Shown here in pieces: positions 1 to 9,986 of a stretch of 34,089 nt of DNA (position 1 is the first letter of the stretch; every line of letters begins with the position of its first letter). Position numbers and translations under genes: made by a program. Where the stretch lies: the NCBI GenBank assembly GCA_031255325.1, contig JAIRST010000067.1, positions 1 to 34,089 of the forward strand, read 5' to 3'. This DNA comes from Holosporales bacterium (GTDB lineage Bacteria; Pseudomonadota; Alphaproteobacteria; UBA3830; JAIRMZ01). The notes beneath the pieces were generated by a model that was not told where the DNA came from, did not search any database, and saw only the letters and a program-made list of their open reading frames with translations.

Positions 1-1
1 A

Positions 2-718
2 AAGTGCTTGCAAACTCTTATAGAAGAGGATTTTCGTGATACGATAGAATGTATGGGGGGTGTATCACGCATAACGAGCTCGGCAGAGTTAATACCGTTG
101 TGTTCCAAAATTGATGTTCTTATAGATTTTTCAGCTGCTTCTCAAGTACCTGTTATTGCAGAGGCTTGTGCGCAAGGAGGATGTGCTTTGGTTTCAGGAA
201 CAACCGGTCTTGAAGCTAAGGAAACGCAAGCTTTGGCGACAGCTAGCTGTAAAATTCCTGTATTACATGCAATGAATTTCAGTTTTGGGATTCAGGTGAT
301 GGCCCATCTTATAGAACGAGCAGCGTTTCTTTTGCACGATGAGGCAGATGTGGAAATTCTAGAAAAACATCACCGTTTTAAAGCGGACGCTCCTTCTGGT
401 ACAGCATTATTTCTAGGAGAAGTATTGGCGCAGGCCATGGGAACTTCTTTGCAGAAATGTGCTATATGGCCACGTCTTCCTTATAGGGATGAGCCAAGAA
501 CCTCTGGGAAAATTCATTTTTCTTGTCAACGCGGAGGAGGTGTTGTGGGAACGCATCGTATCGATTTTTTCTGTCCAGAAGAAGTCGTCTCTCTTGAACA
601 TCAGGCGTTGGATGGACGTGTTTTCGCACGAGGAGCCTTAAAAGCAGCTTTATGGATACGACTGCGCCCTCCCAAAATGTATACGATGAAGGATATCATC
701 GTGGATTATGGATTGTAA
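2..718 (+). CDS. dapB: 4-hydroxy-tetrahydrodipicolinate reductase, 5' end cut off by window edge
   Basis: ORF protein contains SGTTGL, EKHHRFKADAPSGTA and RGGGVVGTHRIDF, typical of DapB. The frame is open to the window edge and the N-terminal GxxGxMG nucleotide-binding motif is missing. Confidence 0.93.
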   Translation, partial: KCLQTLIEEDFRDTIECMGGVSRITSSAELIPLCSKIDVLIDFSAASQVPVIAEACAQGGCALVSGTTGLEAKETQALATASCKIPVLHAMNFSFGIQVMAHLIERAAFLLHDEADVEILEKHHRFKADAPSGTALFLGEVLAQAMGTSLQKCAIWPRLPYRDEPRTSGKIHFSCQRGGGVVGTHRIDFFCPEEVVSLEHQALDGRVFARGALKAALWIRLRPPKMYTMKDIIVDYGL

Positions 719-1376
719 CGTACCACTTACAGAAAACCTTCGCTCTCGTCACGAAGAGATAGGGACTGTTTTTAAGGCGTTACGTATGGCGCGTCCTGAT
801 GCATCGATCGAGTTAAAATACACAAATACATTTACTTTACTTGTTGCTGTGATTTTGTCGGCACAAGCAAAAGATGCGCGTGTTAATGCCGTAACAAATA
901 TTTTATTTACGCAATTTTCGACACCACAAGAGGTGTTGGCATTAGGAATAGAAACCTTTGAACGTCAAGTGCGAACAATTGGCTTATACAAAGTAAAATC
1001 GAAGAACATTTTTAAAATGTCGGAAATTTTAGTCGATAAATTTCACGGTTGTGTACCAAATACACGAGAAGAGCTAGAAACTTTACCGGGTGTCGGACGA
1101 AAAACAGCTCACGTAGTACTGAATGTTGCTTTCGGTCAGCCTGTGATTGCTGTGGATACGCACGTCTTTCGTGTAGCGCACCTTTTAGGGCTTTCTACAG
1201 CGAAAACTCCTGAGAGGGTCGGAGAAGACCTGGAACGATGTATCCCTGAAGAATATTTACAGCAGGCACATCATTTGCTTGTTCTTCACGGGCGTTATGT
1301 TTGTACTGCTCATGCTCCCCGATGTGTCGTCTGCGTCGTTCGCAAGTGGTGCACTAAGGAACAAGGTATCTCATGA
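708..1376 (+). CDS. nth: endonuclease III
   Basis: HhH motif LPGVGRKTAHVVLN, catalytic VDTHVFR, and C-terminal 4Fe-4S pattern C-x6-C-x2-C-x5-C (CTAHAPRCVVCVVRKWC). Overlaps dapB by 11 nt. Confidence 0.95.
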   Translation: MDCNVPLTENLRSRHEEIGTVFKALRMARPDASIELKYTNTFTLLVAVILSAQAKDARVNAVTNILFTQFSTPQEVLALGIETFERQVRTIGLYKVKSKNIFKMSEILVDKFHGCVPNTREELETLPGVGRKTAHVVLNVAFGQPVIAVDTHVFRVAHLLGLSTAKTPERVGEDLERCIPEEYLQQAHHLLVLHGRYVCTAHAPRCVVCVVRKWCTKEQGIS

Positions 1377-1630
1377 GGGACCGCAGTATCTGGTTTTAAA
1401 ATAGAGCGCCCAAATTTGGTGGAATGAGGATTCTGTCGGTTCGTGTTTGCTAAAAGCAACGCTCCTGAGGATGGCTTGATCTTTAAGATGATTCTTGGGA
1501 ATCCAAAAAATTTGCGAATTTAAAAATAACTCATCCAGTGGCGTGTTATGAGGACTGTTAACAGGCACAGCTTCTTGTTGTAGGAAACCAATAATAGGCC
1601 TTTTTACAAGAAGAGAAATTCACTCTTGCG

Positions 1631-2572
1631 ATGGGGAGTGTTTCTTATATTTTAGAGAGGGTTTGCAACAATATGAATGAAAGTAATATAAGAAATGCTT
1701 TCCGTGAAGAGGAAATGTCTTTTGATGATTATTGGGTATTCTCAGAACGTGATACCCGCAAAGAGGCCGTTAAAAGAACGGTATCTATAAAATTTAAAAG
1801 TATTACAAAGCAAGATCGCTTTTTTATTCCCGTTATGCTTTATGAACCAGAAAATACAAACAGGAATATTCTCTTATATTTTCATGGGGGAGGATGGGTA
1901 AGAGGCAGTATAGAGAGTCATGATTGTGTTTGTCGCAAAATTGCCAATGCTTTAAATGTAAAAGTTCTATCTGTTGAATATAGATTAGCTCCGCAATATA
2001 AATTCCCAATAGCTTTGCACGATGTTTTGAGTGTTTATTGCGGCTTATTGGATAAGCGTAACATGGATTTTGATGAAATCATTCTCTCTGGAGATAGCGC
2101 TGGAGGGAATCTATGTGCAGCTCTTTGTATGAAATTAAAAGAAGCGCAGTTTAGTCAATATCCCATGGCACAGATTCTTTTTTATCCTGTATTATCAAAT
2201 GATTTTGATTCTCCTTCTTTTACAAAATTTGGGCATGAACCTAGTTTGACAAAATCTATGATGCTGAAATTTATAGACATGTATACGAAAAAAGATCCAG
2301 CAGACGACGTGTTTGTTAACAATAAATTTTTATATCCTGTATTAGAAAAAGATATGTCACTTTTTCCAAAAACGTTAATTGTGTCCGCAGAAAAGGATGT
2401 TTTATTAGATGGGCAATTCTTATTTGCATCAAAACTGAACCAAGCTCACGTAGACGTTCATCATTTAGTGATTGAGGAAGCAAAGCACGGATTCATGACT
2501 TATGGAGAAAAGCATTGGGAATACGCATCTATTGCATTAGATAAAATTAAAAAATTGGGATACGTTTTATAA
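1631..2572 (+). CDS. alpha/beta hydrolase, hormone-sensitive-lipase-like esterase (true start may be ATG at 1673)
   Basis: Oxyanion-hole motif HGGGW, nucleophile elbow GDSAGGN, and C-terminal KHGF histidine region. Confidence 0.85.
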   Translation: MGSVSYILERVCNNMNESNIRNAFREEEMSFDDYWVFSERDTRKEAVKRTVSIKFKSITKQDRFFIPVMLYEPENTNRNILLYFHGGGWVRGSIESHDCVCRKIANALNVKVLSVEYRLAPQYKFPIALHDVLSVYCGLLDKRNMDFDEIILSGDSAGGNLCAALCMKLKEAQFSQYPMAQILFYPVLSNDFDSPSFTKFGHEPSLTKSMMLKFIDMYTKKDPADDVFVNNKFLYPVLEKDMSLFPKTLIVSAEKDVLLDGQFLFASKLNQAHVDVHHLVIEEAKHGFMTYGEKHWEYASIALDKIKKLGYVL

Positions 2573-2700
2573 AATGGATAAATGAAAAAGCCCAACAGGA
2601 TAGGAGAGTTTGAGAATGATTCATTCGCCATATCCCATTAAGGAAAATGAAGATAAAGTAGTCGAATTCCGAAAATAATAGATGAAAACCATCCTTTATC

Positions 2701-2726
2701 TATGATATTATTGCCATAATATCATA
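2701..2726. repeat. perfect 11-bp inverted repeat with 4-nt loop (TATGATATTAT-TGCC-ATAATATCATA)
   Basis: Read directly from sequence; intergenic between the converging esterase and mfd genes; no T-run after it. Confidence 0.8.
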
Positions 2727-2932
2727 AGATTCTAGCCAATGAATCGGGGGCTTAGCTATCCTCTCTCCATTACTTCTCTTATCTCTCCCAAAGGCCAAAG
2801 AGAAGGAAAGAATGCGACCAAAGGAAGGCTTTGCAGATTTTTTGCATAAATTAATTTTAAATAAATTTAATCGCAACTGTTATTAATTATCACTTCCTGT
2901 TATGTCATACCCCAAAAGGACGTCACAATCTT

Positions 2933-5900
2933 TTAAAGGTGGGGTGATTTTTGCGCAATTTTAGTAATAAGCGTGAGGATTTTAGCACTGTATTCTAAAC
3001 GTTCCTCTAGGCTCTGGTCTTTGGTGAAATTTATAGAAATTTTATCACTAGAATGCAAACGCATTGTACCATAAGATTTTTCAATAAGAGCGAGCAATCC
3101 TGCAGGATTTGGGAAATTCCGAAAGCTTAGAAGCATTTTCTGTGTACCAAGATCAAGCCTTTGCACATGTGCCTTTTTTGCCATATTACGGAATCGAATG
3201 ACTGTAAACAGGTTTTTAACCTCAAGGGGGAGCGGACCGAAGCGTTCAATAAGCTCGTCAACAAGTTCTTGTTCCTCTTCTTCTGTGCTAATAGCTGCTG
3301 CACGCCTATAAAGATCGAGTTTTGTTGAAAGATCACGTACGTAAGGTTCAGGAATAAGTACTGAAATCCCTAACGATAATTGGGGCGAAAAATTCTCTTC
3401 CGTTGAGCAATCTTTTTTATTTTTCAAGACTTCAACTGCTTGCTTAAGCATGTTCTGATATAATTCCACCCCTACTTCGCGGATATGACCAGACTGTTCT
3501 TCCCCCAATAGGTTACCAGCGCCACGCAAGTCTAGATCAAAGCTGGCAAGCGTAAATCCAGCGCCTAAATGATCCAAATGTTCAAGAATTTCAAGACGTT
3601 TTTGAGCATGCTCGGACAAAGGCCGTTTGGCATCATAAGTAAAATAGGCATAAGCCTGCACTTGAGAGCGCCCAACACGGCCTCTTAATTGATAAAGTTG
3701 CGATAATCCAAAGCAATCGGAATGATGCAAAATAAGCGTATTAGCAGTGGGAATATCGATTCCTGACTCAATAATATTTGTAGCAAGCAGACCATCATAG
3801 TGTCCATCAAGAAAATCACCGATTGTTGTTTCTAACGCTTGAGTGGGCATTTGCCCGTGGGCTGTACAAAAACGTGCCTCTGGAATGAATTCCTGAAGAA
3901 ACTGCGCAACAACAGCCAGATCCCCAATACGCGGGCATACATAAAAGACTTGTCCACGACGAGCCCGTTCTCGAAGAATGGCTTCACGTAAAATAACAGG
4001 GTCAAAGGGCGTGATAAATGTGTGAACAGCACGACGGTCTATGGGGGACGAGGCAATCAGACTTAAATCTCGCACGCCAGTTAAAGAAAGCTGCAGGGTG
4101 CGTGGAATAGGGGTTGCCGTCAGGGTTAAAACATGCACATCCGTACAAAGCGCTTTTAAATGTTCCTTTTGCTTAACCCCAAAATGTTGCTCTTCATCAA
4201 CAATGAGCAATCCAAGGTCATGAAACTGGAGTGTTCCTTTTAAAAGGGTATGCGTGCCAATGATAATGTCTATTTTTCCATCAGTGATAGCTTTTTTAAT
4301 TTCTTCTACGTCTTTGTGTGGTGTTAAACGTGACAAAAAAGCGATACGAAAAGGAAATCCGGCAAAACGTTCAGAAAATGTATAAAAATGCTGTCGACAA
4401 AGAAGGGTTGTTGGAACAATGATGGCCACTTGCTTGCCAGAGGCAACCATAGAAAATGCAGCTCGCAGCGCAACCTCTGTTTTGCCAAAACCTACATCTC
4501 CACAAATCAGTCTATCCGTGAAATGACCTGAGCGGAAATCCGCCTCAACATCCGTAATGGCGCGCAATTGATCTTCTGTTTCAGGATAAGGAAATCGAGC
4601 GCAGAAAAGATCGTAGTCTTGTGCAGAAGTAGATGTTTCCAAAGGAAGAGCTTCTTTTAACAAACGTTGTGCTGCAAGGTCAATGAGTTTTTGTGCCATT
4701 GCTCCGATACGTTCCTTAACGCGTGCCTTGCGATTTTGCCATTGCAGTGTTCCCAGTCGGTCTAAGGGAGCTGTTACATCCGCGGGACCGTAACGCGAAA
4801 TAACCTCTAGGTCTTCAACAGGAACATAAAGTTTGTCCCCTTTATCATACCAAAGTTCCAGGTAGTCGTGACAAATAGCATCAATTGTCAGTGTTTGTAT
4901 TCCCTTATATTGGCCAATCCCATGATCTTCATGAACAACATAATCGCCAGTGATTAAAGGAATTTGCTTTAAAGGACGCGCTTTTTTATGTCGTGTTGTA
5001 GGTCGACCTAAGCGTTCTCCCCATAAGTCCGCATCTGTCAGCACCCATAGATCTGGAAAAACGAATCCTTCATGCAGGCGCAATCGAACAACCGGCACAT
5101 TTCCTTTTTGGCTTTCTTTTTGCGCGGTCTCCCATGTATCGACAGCCGTTAAAGAAAGAGAAGAAATTGTAGAAAAAGCGTGCAAGATACGGGTACGTGC
5201 CCCTTCTGTTGCACAGGTAAGAAGAACTTTCTTCCCAATTTTGTGCGCCGTTTCAATGTGATGCGCTGCTTTTTGCACTAAGGTTGAAAGATCGTGCCGG
5301 TCCAAAAGAAAATTCTCGCCGCAATGCGCTTTGGTCATATACGTTTCTACAGTCGCCGTCTGCATCGCCGATAGCATCGTTTCCCACTCTTGAGGCGTTA
5401 AGTACAATAGATCAGGAGAAATAGGACAGTAACGGGCTCCTGCGATGGATTTTAACTTTTGTTCAAGGAAATGCAGACGAGCTGTGAAAAAATCCGCGAT
5501 TTGTTTGGTACGCTCTTGGATGCTTTTTTGCCAAGAAGTTGGCAAAATAATAAAGGTACCAGGTGGAAGATAGGTAAAAAAAGACGTTAGTTGTTCATAA
5601 AAAAGAGGTAGCCAATGTTCTTGCCCTGCGTATGGAACACAAGCAGCGATCGCTTCAAAAAAAGGATCGTTGTCCCCAGACGCTTTGAATATTTCCCTAT
5701 ACCGCTGCACAAATATCTCGCGAGCCTTTGACGCCACTACTACTTCGCCAACAGGAGAAAGACGCAAGGCCTCAATATCTTCTTGGCTGCGTTGTGTTTC
5801 GGGGTTAAAAATTCGGATGCGTTCTATTTCATCGTCAAAAAAATCAATGCGATAAGGGTATTTTTCACTTGCGGGGAAAATATCAATAATACCCCCTCGC

Positions 5901-6343
5901 ACGGAAAATTCTCCTGGAGAAAATACTGTTTCTGTGCGTGTAAATCCTAAGGTGCACAGCTGTTCTATCAATGCTGAAAAAGCAAAGCGATTGCCTTTTT
6001 GTAAAGAGCAAGCATTTTGAAGAAATGTACGAGGCGGAAGGCGTTGGCCAATTGCTGATAAGGTTGTCAGAATGCAATAGGAAGAAAGTGGTGCTTGCAA
6101 AAGCTGATCCAATGTGCGCAGGCGCATGGCCATAATATCTTTTTTGGGGGAAACGCGATCGTATGGAAGGCAATCCCAGGCAGGAAAAAGGAGTACATGG
6201 CGTGTTGGATTGAAAAATCGTACAAGGGCAGCAGCTGTTTCTAAAATCATATCATCGGGCAGTATCCATAAAAGGCACGCGTGCGTTTCCTCTTTCAATA
6301 CATAGCTAGCGGCAAGAATAGGAGAAGTATTAAAAGATGGCAC
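2933..6343 (-). CDS. mfd: transcription-repair coupling factor
   Basis: 1136 aa; CarD-like domain (GDYVVHEDHGIGQYKGI), helicase motifs GDVGFGKTEVALRAAF, DEEQHFGV, TATPIPRTL and LRGRVGR, TRCF C-terminal domain. Confidence 0.97.
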   Translation of the reverse strand: MPSFNTSPILAASYVLKEETHACLLWILPDDMILETAAALVRFFNPTRHVLLFPAWDCLPYDRVSPKKDIMAMRLRTLDQLLQAPLSSYCILTTLSAIGQRLPPRTFLQNACSLQKGNRFAFSALIEQLCTLGFTRTETVFSPGEFSVRGGIIDIFPASEKYPYRIDFFDDEIERIRIFNPETQRSQEDIEALRLSPVGEVVVASKAREIFVQRYREIFKASGDNDPFFEAIAACVPYAGQEHWLPLFYEQLTSFFTYLPPGTFIILPTSWQKSIQERTKQIADFFTARLHFLEQKLKSIAGARYCPISPDLLYLTPQEWETMLSAMQTATVETYMTKAHCGENFLLDRHDLSTLVQKAAHHIETAHKIGKKVLLTCATEGARTRILHAFSTISSLSLTAVDTWETAQKESQKGNVPVVRLRLHEGFVFPDLWVLTDADLWGERLGRPTTRHKKARPLKQIPLITGDYVVHEDHGIGQYKGIQTLTIDAICHDYLELWYDKGDKLYVPVEDLEVISRYGPADVTAPLDRLGTLQWQNRKARVKERIGAMAQKLIDLAAQRLLKEALPLETSTSAQDYDLFCARFPYPETEDQLRAITDVEADFRSGHFTDRLICGDVGFGKTEVALRAAFSMVASGKQVAIIVPTTLLCRQHFYTFSERFAGFPFRIAFLSRLTPHKDVEEIKKAITDGKIDIIIGTHTLLKGTLQFHDLGLLIVDEEQHFGVKQKEHLKALCTDVHVLTLTATPIPRTLQLSLTGVRDLSLIASSPIDRRAVHTFITPFDPVILREAILRERARRGQVFYVCPRIGDLAVVAQFLQEFIPEARFCTAHGQMPTQALETTIGDFLDGHYDGLLATNIIESGIDIPTANTLILHHSDCFGLSQLYQLRGRVGRSQVQAYAYFTYDAKRPLSEHAQKRLEILEHLDHLGAGFTLASFDLDLRGAGNLLGEEQSGHIREVGVELYQNMLKQAVEVLKNKKDCSTEENFSPQLSLGISVLIPEPYVRDLSTKLDLYRRAAAISTEEEEQELVDELIERFGPLPLEVKNLFTVIRFRNMAKKAHVQRLDLGTQKMLLSFRNFPNPAGLLALIEKSYGTMRLHSSDKISINFTKDQSLEERLEYSAKILTLITKIAQKSPHL

Positions 6344-6539
6344 GGCTCACTGTTTAAAAAAACCTCTCCCAGCAGAAAGTAAAGCCTCCGCTGTCAAGCG
6401 TCAAACGATCATTTTTGAAAATAAAGTCGTAACTTGCTTCTGCTCCATCTGCCATTTGTGTGCTAAACTACCCGTCTCTGTTGATTTCTAGCGAAATATT
6501 TTATATCTTTTTAAAGATTTTCTGAGAGTAGAGGGTGCT

Positions 6540-6707
6540 ATGGCGAAATCGTCAGTTCTTGTTGTAAAAATGCTCAGTTCTGCAGAGACAGGATTTTTTT
6601 ATGTTGCAAAGAGGAATCCACGCAAAAAGCCTGAGAAAATGGAATTCAGAAAATATGATCCTGTTGTCCGTAAGCATGTTACTTTTAAAGAGACAAAGAT
6701 TAAATAG
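6540..6707 (+). CDS. rpmG: 50S ribosomal protein L33 (below the supplied ORF length cutoff)
   Basis: Manual translation [55 protein letters not shown] (55 aa), matching L33. Confidence 0.95.
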   Translation: MAKSSVLVVKMLSSAETGFFYVAKRNPRKKPEKMEFRKYDPVVRKHVTFKETKIK

Positions 6708-6719
6708 TGAGTATCGATT

Positions 6720-7472
6720 ATGTTGGTAGCTGTTATTATTCCTGCGCGGTTACACTCTTCGCGTTTACCCAGAAAAGTTTTAGCCAATATTGGTGGGAAA
6801 CCTCTTATTGTACACGTTTGGGAACGCGCTCTTAAAGCAGATATAGGTCCTGTATATGTAGCCTGCGCCGAAGAAGAAGTCGCCCATGTGGTGCGCGAAG
6901 CTGGTGGGAAAGTGGCTATGACAGATCCCAATCTTGCGTCGGGTTCTGATCGTGTATGGGCGGCCCTGCAAGAAATTGAACAAGAAACTGGTTCTTGTGA
7001 CTATATCGTGAATCTTCAAGGAGATCTGCCCTTTGTCAAACCGCATCTCTTGCAACAAGTGGTTTCTTTGTTTGACCGCGAACCTGATACAGACATTGCC
7101 ACATTAGCAGCTCCTATCGCATACAAGGACGATCATTGGAAGCTGCCGCAAGTTGCTAAAATTGCGCTCAGTTTTGCTCCTTGCGGAACATATGGACGCG
7201 CTCTTTATTTCAGCCGTTCTCCTATTCCTTATGGAGAAGGGGCGTATGCGCATCATATGGGGATTTACTGTTTCAAAAGGGCAGCGTTACAGCGCTTTGT
7301 GTCTTTATCCCCGAGCTCTTTAGAGCAACGTGAAAGCTTGGAGCAATTGCGCGCCCTTGAAGCGGGAATGACTATACGCGTCAAAATGGTGGATACTGTT
7401 CCTTTAGAAGTTAACACTCCAGAAGACTTGGACCTTGTCCAAACCGCTTGGAGCGCACAAGGGTCTTGCTGA
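6720..7472 (+). CDS. kdsB: 3-deoxy-manno-octulosonate cytidylyltransferase
   Basis: N-terminal IIPARLHSSRLPRKVLANIGGKPLI, NLQGDLPFV, HMGIYCFKR, and EQLRALEAGM. Confidence 0.95.
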   Translation: MLVAVIIPARLHSSRLPRKVLANIGGKPLIVHVWERALKADIGPVYVACAEEEVAHVVREAGGKVAMTDPNLASGSDRVWAALQEIEQETGSCDYIVNLQGDLPFVKPHLLQQVVSLFDREPDTDIATLAAPIAYKDDHWKLPQVAKIALSFAPCGTYGRALYFSRSPIPYGEGAYAHHMGIYCFKRAALQRFVSLSPSSLEQRESLEQLRALEAGMTIRVKMVDTVPLEVNTPEDLDLVQTAWSAQGSC

Positions 7473-7822
7473 TATAATTCTGCACACCCTACAGGAGAAT
7501 CCCAGCAATTATCTGCGGCATTGTATAAGCGTATTACGTAAATACTTGTTGTAGTCATCGTTAATGCCATACATCATCTATGAATATTTTCAATAATCTT
7601 ATTATACCACTTACTTTACTCATACATCATTTTTTAATATTTCTTTAACTGTTTTCTGAAAATTTTTTCGAATATTTCACCGAGGATTTCATAATTCTTC
7701 CCAATCTGTTTCCTTCAAGAATCATCGTATTGAAAATCTCGCCCATCCTTAAAAATTGTGAGATAAAAATCGGTTAATGCGAAATTCATGTAGTTTAAAT
7801 TCTTTGCGACCTTAGGAAATAT

Positions 7823-7898
7823 TGGTGCCGAAGAGAGGACTTGAACCCCCGACCCACTGATTACGAATCAGTTGCTCTACCACCTGAGCTACTCCGGC
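7823..7898 (-). tRNA. tRNA-Thr (anticodon CGT), CCA encoded
   Basis: Reverse complement GCCGGAGTAGCTCAGGTGGTAGAGCAACTGATTCGTAATCAGTGGGTCGGGGGTTCAAGTCCTCTCTTCGGCACCA folds as a cloverleaf. Anticodon loop TTCGTAA; acceptor GCCGGAG pairs with CTTCGGC. Confidence 0.95.
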
Positions 7899-8180
7899 AA
7901 ATCAGCGTCACCCTAGCGTTCTTGCCCCTATTCGTCAACGCGCGAACAAAAAGCAACTTCACTTCTCTTTGCGGAAATATGTCAATTCCTTTACCTTTTA
8001 GAGTGAGTATACTTACTCTTATTATGCACTCAGCCTTTGGAAACATAAATGTTGTCGTCGCAGCTGAGAGGATCCAATTTTGATCTCACTTGCATTCCCA
8101 CAAAAAGTTAAGTTTTAAAGTAGGGAATCTTGCTCTCTTTCGAACGTTTATATAGGCTGGCTTAATCATATGGGTTAGGC

Positions 8181-9986
8181 ATGCGCAAAAAATTGTATGA
8201 TCTTCCATACCGTCCTACGCGGCGTCTCTTCGGGCTTTTTATTTTTGAAGTTTTTTCTTTTATCCTTATTTTTTCTCGCTTAGCGTTCCTGCAATTCTGG
8301 GAAGATGAGCGTTATAATTTGCTTTCTCAGAAAAATTGCGTTCGTTTCTTTCCTATCCTGCCTCAAAGGGGGGAGATTTATGATAAGAATGGCCATATTC
8401 TAGCAACAAATGATGGGTCTTATCGCCTTTTTCTGGAAAATCCTTCTAAATCACGATTAGAAAAAATCTTAGGTGTTCTTAAAACAGAATTGTCTCTTTC
8501 CGAAAAAGAGATCGCCTGCATTCAGGAAAAAAGTCTTAAAAGTCCATATCTTTCTTTGATCCTTGTGCGAGATAAACTTTCATGGAAAGAAGTTTCCCTC
8601 TTGGTGTTTCTTCAGTCAACATGGCCAGAGCTCAATATCACTCTTGGATACACGCGTTCTTATCCTTATGAAGAGGCTTTCGGACATGTGGTAGGCTACA
8701 TAGGCTCTTCTAACGCACAGGAAGAAAACCAAGGGGTCTTACCTGTGAAACACCCTGACTATCGTGTGGGAAAAGTCGGGTTAGAACGTACCTTTAATAG
8801 CACTCTGTTGGGCAAGATTGGTTTTCGTAAAGTAGAAACTAATGCAGTAGGACGTATTGTTCGTCAGCTTGAGCTCTCTCCTGCTGTGTCTGGAGAATGT
8901 ATTAAAACGACGCTGGATGCGGATTTACAATCCTTTGTTTATACTTTACTGAAACCCTATAAAGCTGCTTCTTGCATTGTGATCGAAATACCGTCAGGGG
9001 CTATCAGGTGCCTTGTTTCGGTGCCCTCTTATTCCCCTACAGGACTCAGTCAAGGCAAAAGTATCGATTGGCAAACGGCACTTCAAGATCCGTGTCATCC
9101 TTTACTCCATCGTGCTATTGCAGGGCACTATCCTCCTGCGTCACCTTTTAAAATTGTAACTGCCATTGCGGCGTTAGAAGCGGGGATTATTGCCCCAAAA
9201 GAAACTATTTCCTGTCCAGGGTATTTTGAATTAGGAGGACATAAATTCCATTGCTGGCACAAGACGGGTCATGGCTCTATCACTCTTGAGGAAGCCATTT
9301 GTAAATCGTGCGATGTATACTTTTTTACTTTAGCGGGTCGTTTAGGCATTGATAAAATTGCGACAATGGCACAGCGTCTGGGTTTTGGTAAACCTACGGG
9401 AATTATGTTGTATGGCGAGAAAGCGGGTCTTGTGCCTTCTCGTGCGTGGAAATTGTTAAAGCGTCATGAAAGGTGGTCTCCAGCAGATACCGTTCTTGTT
9501 TCCATCGGGCAGGGGCCAATTCTTGCAACACCGTTACAGCTTGCAACATTTATAGCGCATATTGCGAATAAAGGGGTTCGTGTGTTTCCTACATTAGAAG
9601 AAAAAGAAGGACATTCAGCAGAAGAACTTGGATTCCGACCGGAAACGATTGCTTTCCTGCAACGCGCTCTTACGGAAGCGTGTACTACAGGAACGGGACG
9701 TCGTGCTCGTCTTGAGCCTTTTCTTGTGGCTGGAAAAACAGGGACAGCACAAGTACGTAGCATTAGCAGCCAAGACAGAATGCTTGGCAAGACGGACACC
9801 CGCGATCGTCCTTGGGAAGAGCGTGACCATGCGTCTTTTGTTGGATATATACCTGCGGATAAGCCACGCTATGCTTTGGTTATTGTTATTGAACATGGGG
9901 GTAAAGGAGGAGAGGGGGCTGCTCCTTTAGCAAAGGTTGTGTTTGAAAAATTGTTAATCCCTCACGCTGCAGGAGAGCATGCGTAA
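8181..9986 (+). CDS. mrdA: penicillin-binding protein 2 (elongation transpeptidase)
   Basis: N-terminal TM, PQRGEIYDKNGHILATN, active site SPFK, KTGTAQ motif; followed by rodA. Confidence 0.95.
   Translation: MRKKLYDLPYRPTRRLFGLFIFEVFSFILIFSRLAFLQFWEDERYNLLSQKNCVRFFPILPQRGEIYDKNGHILATNDGSYRLFLENPSKSRLEKILGVLKTELSLSEKEIACIQEKSLKSPYLSLILVRDKLSWKEVSLLVFLQSTWPELNITLGYTRSYPYEEAFGHVVGYIGSSNAQEENQGVLPVKHPDYRVGKVGLERTFNSTLLGKIGFRKVETNAVGRIVRQLELSPAVSGECIKTTLDADLQSFVYTLLKPYKAASCIVIEIPSGAIRCLVSVPSYSPTGLSQGKSIDWQTALQDPCHPLLHRAIAGHYPPASPFKIVTAIAALEAGIIAPKETISCPGYFELGGHKFHCWHKTGHGSITLEEAICKSCDVYFFTLAGRLGIDKIATMAQRLGFGKPTGIMLYGEKAGLVPSRAWKLLKRHERWSPADTVLVSIGQGPILATPLQLATFIAHIANKGVRVFPTLEEKEGHSAEELGFRPETIAFLQRALTEACTTGTGRRARLEPFLVAGKTGTAQVRSISSQDRMLGKTDTRDRPWEERDHASFVGYIPADKPRYALVIVIEHGGKGGEGAAPLAKVVFEKLLIPHAAGEHA

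Noticed and set aside
1371-1568. 65-aa minus-strand ORF (MPVNSPHNTPLDELF...), extendable upstream to about 84 aa
   Set aside because: No family recognised and no clear start or RBS. It could be a gene remnant, but nothing in the sequence supports a call.
2760-2820. CTTCTCT...AGAGAAG imperfect hairpin near mfd end
   Set aside because: 7-bp stem with a long loop and no T-run; too weak to call a terminator or ncRNA.
4950-5261. 103-aa plus-strand ORF inside mfd
   Set aside because: Antisense to a well-supported conserved gene; low-complexity basic/Ser-rich translation typical of a shadow ORF.
6599-6931. 110-aa minus-strand ORF opposite rpmG/kdsB
   Set aside because: Antisense to two confident genes; no support.
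7841-8083. ORFs 7841..8083 (+) and 7861..8046 (-)
   Set aside because: Both overlap the tRNA-Thr gene and have tRNA-derived N- or C-termini; not coding.
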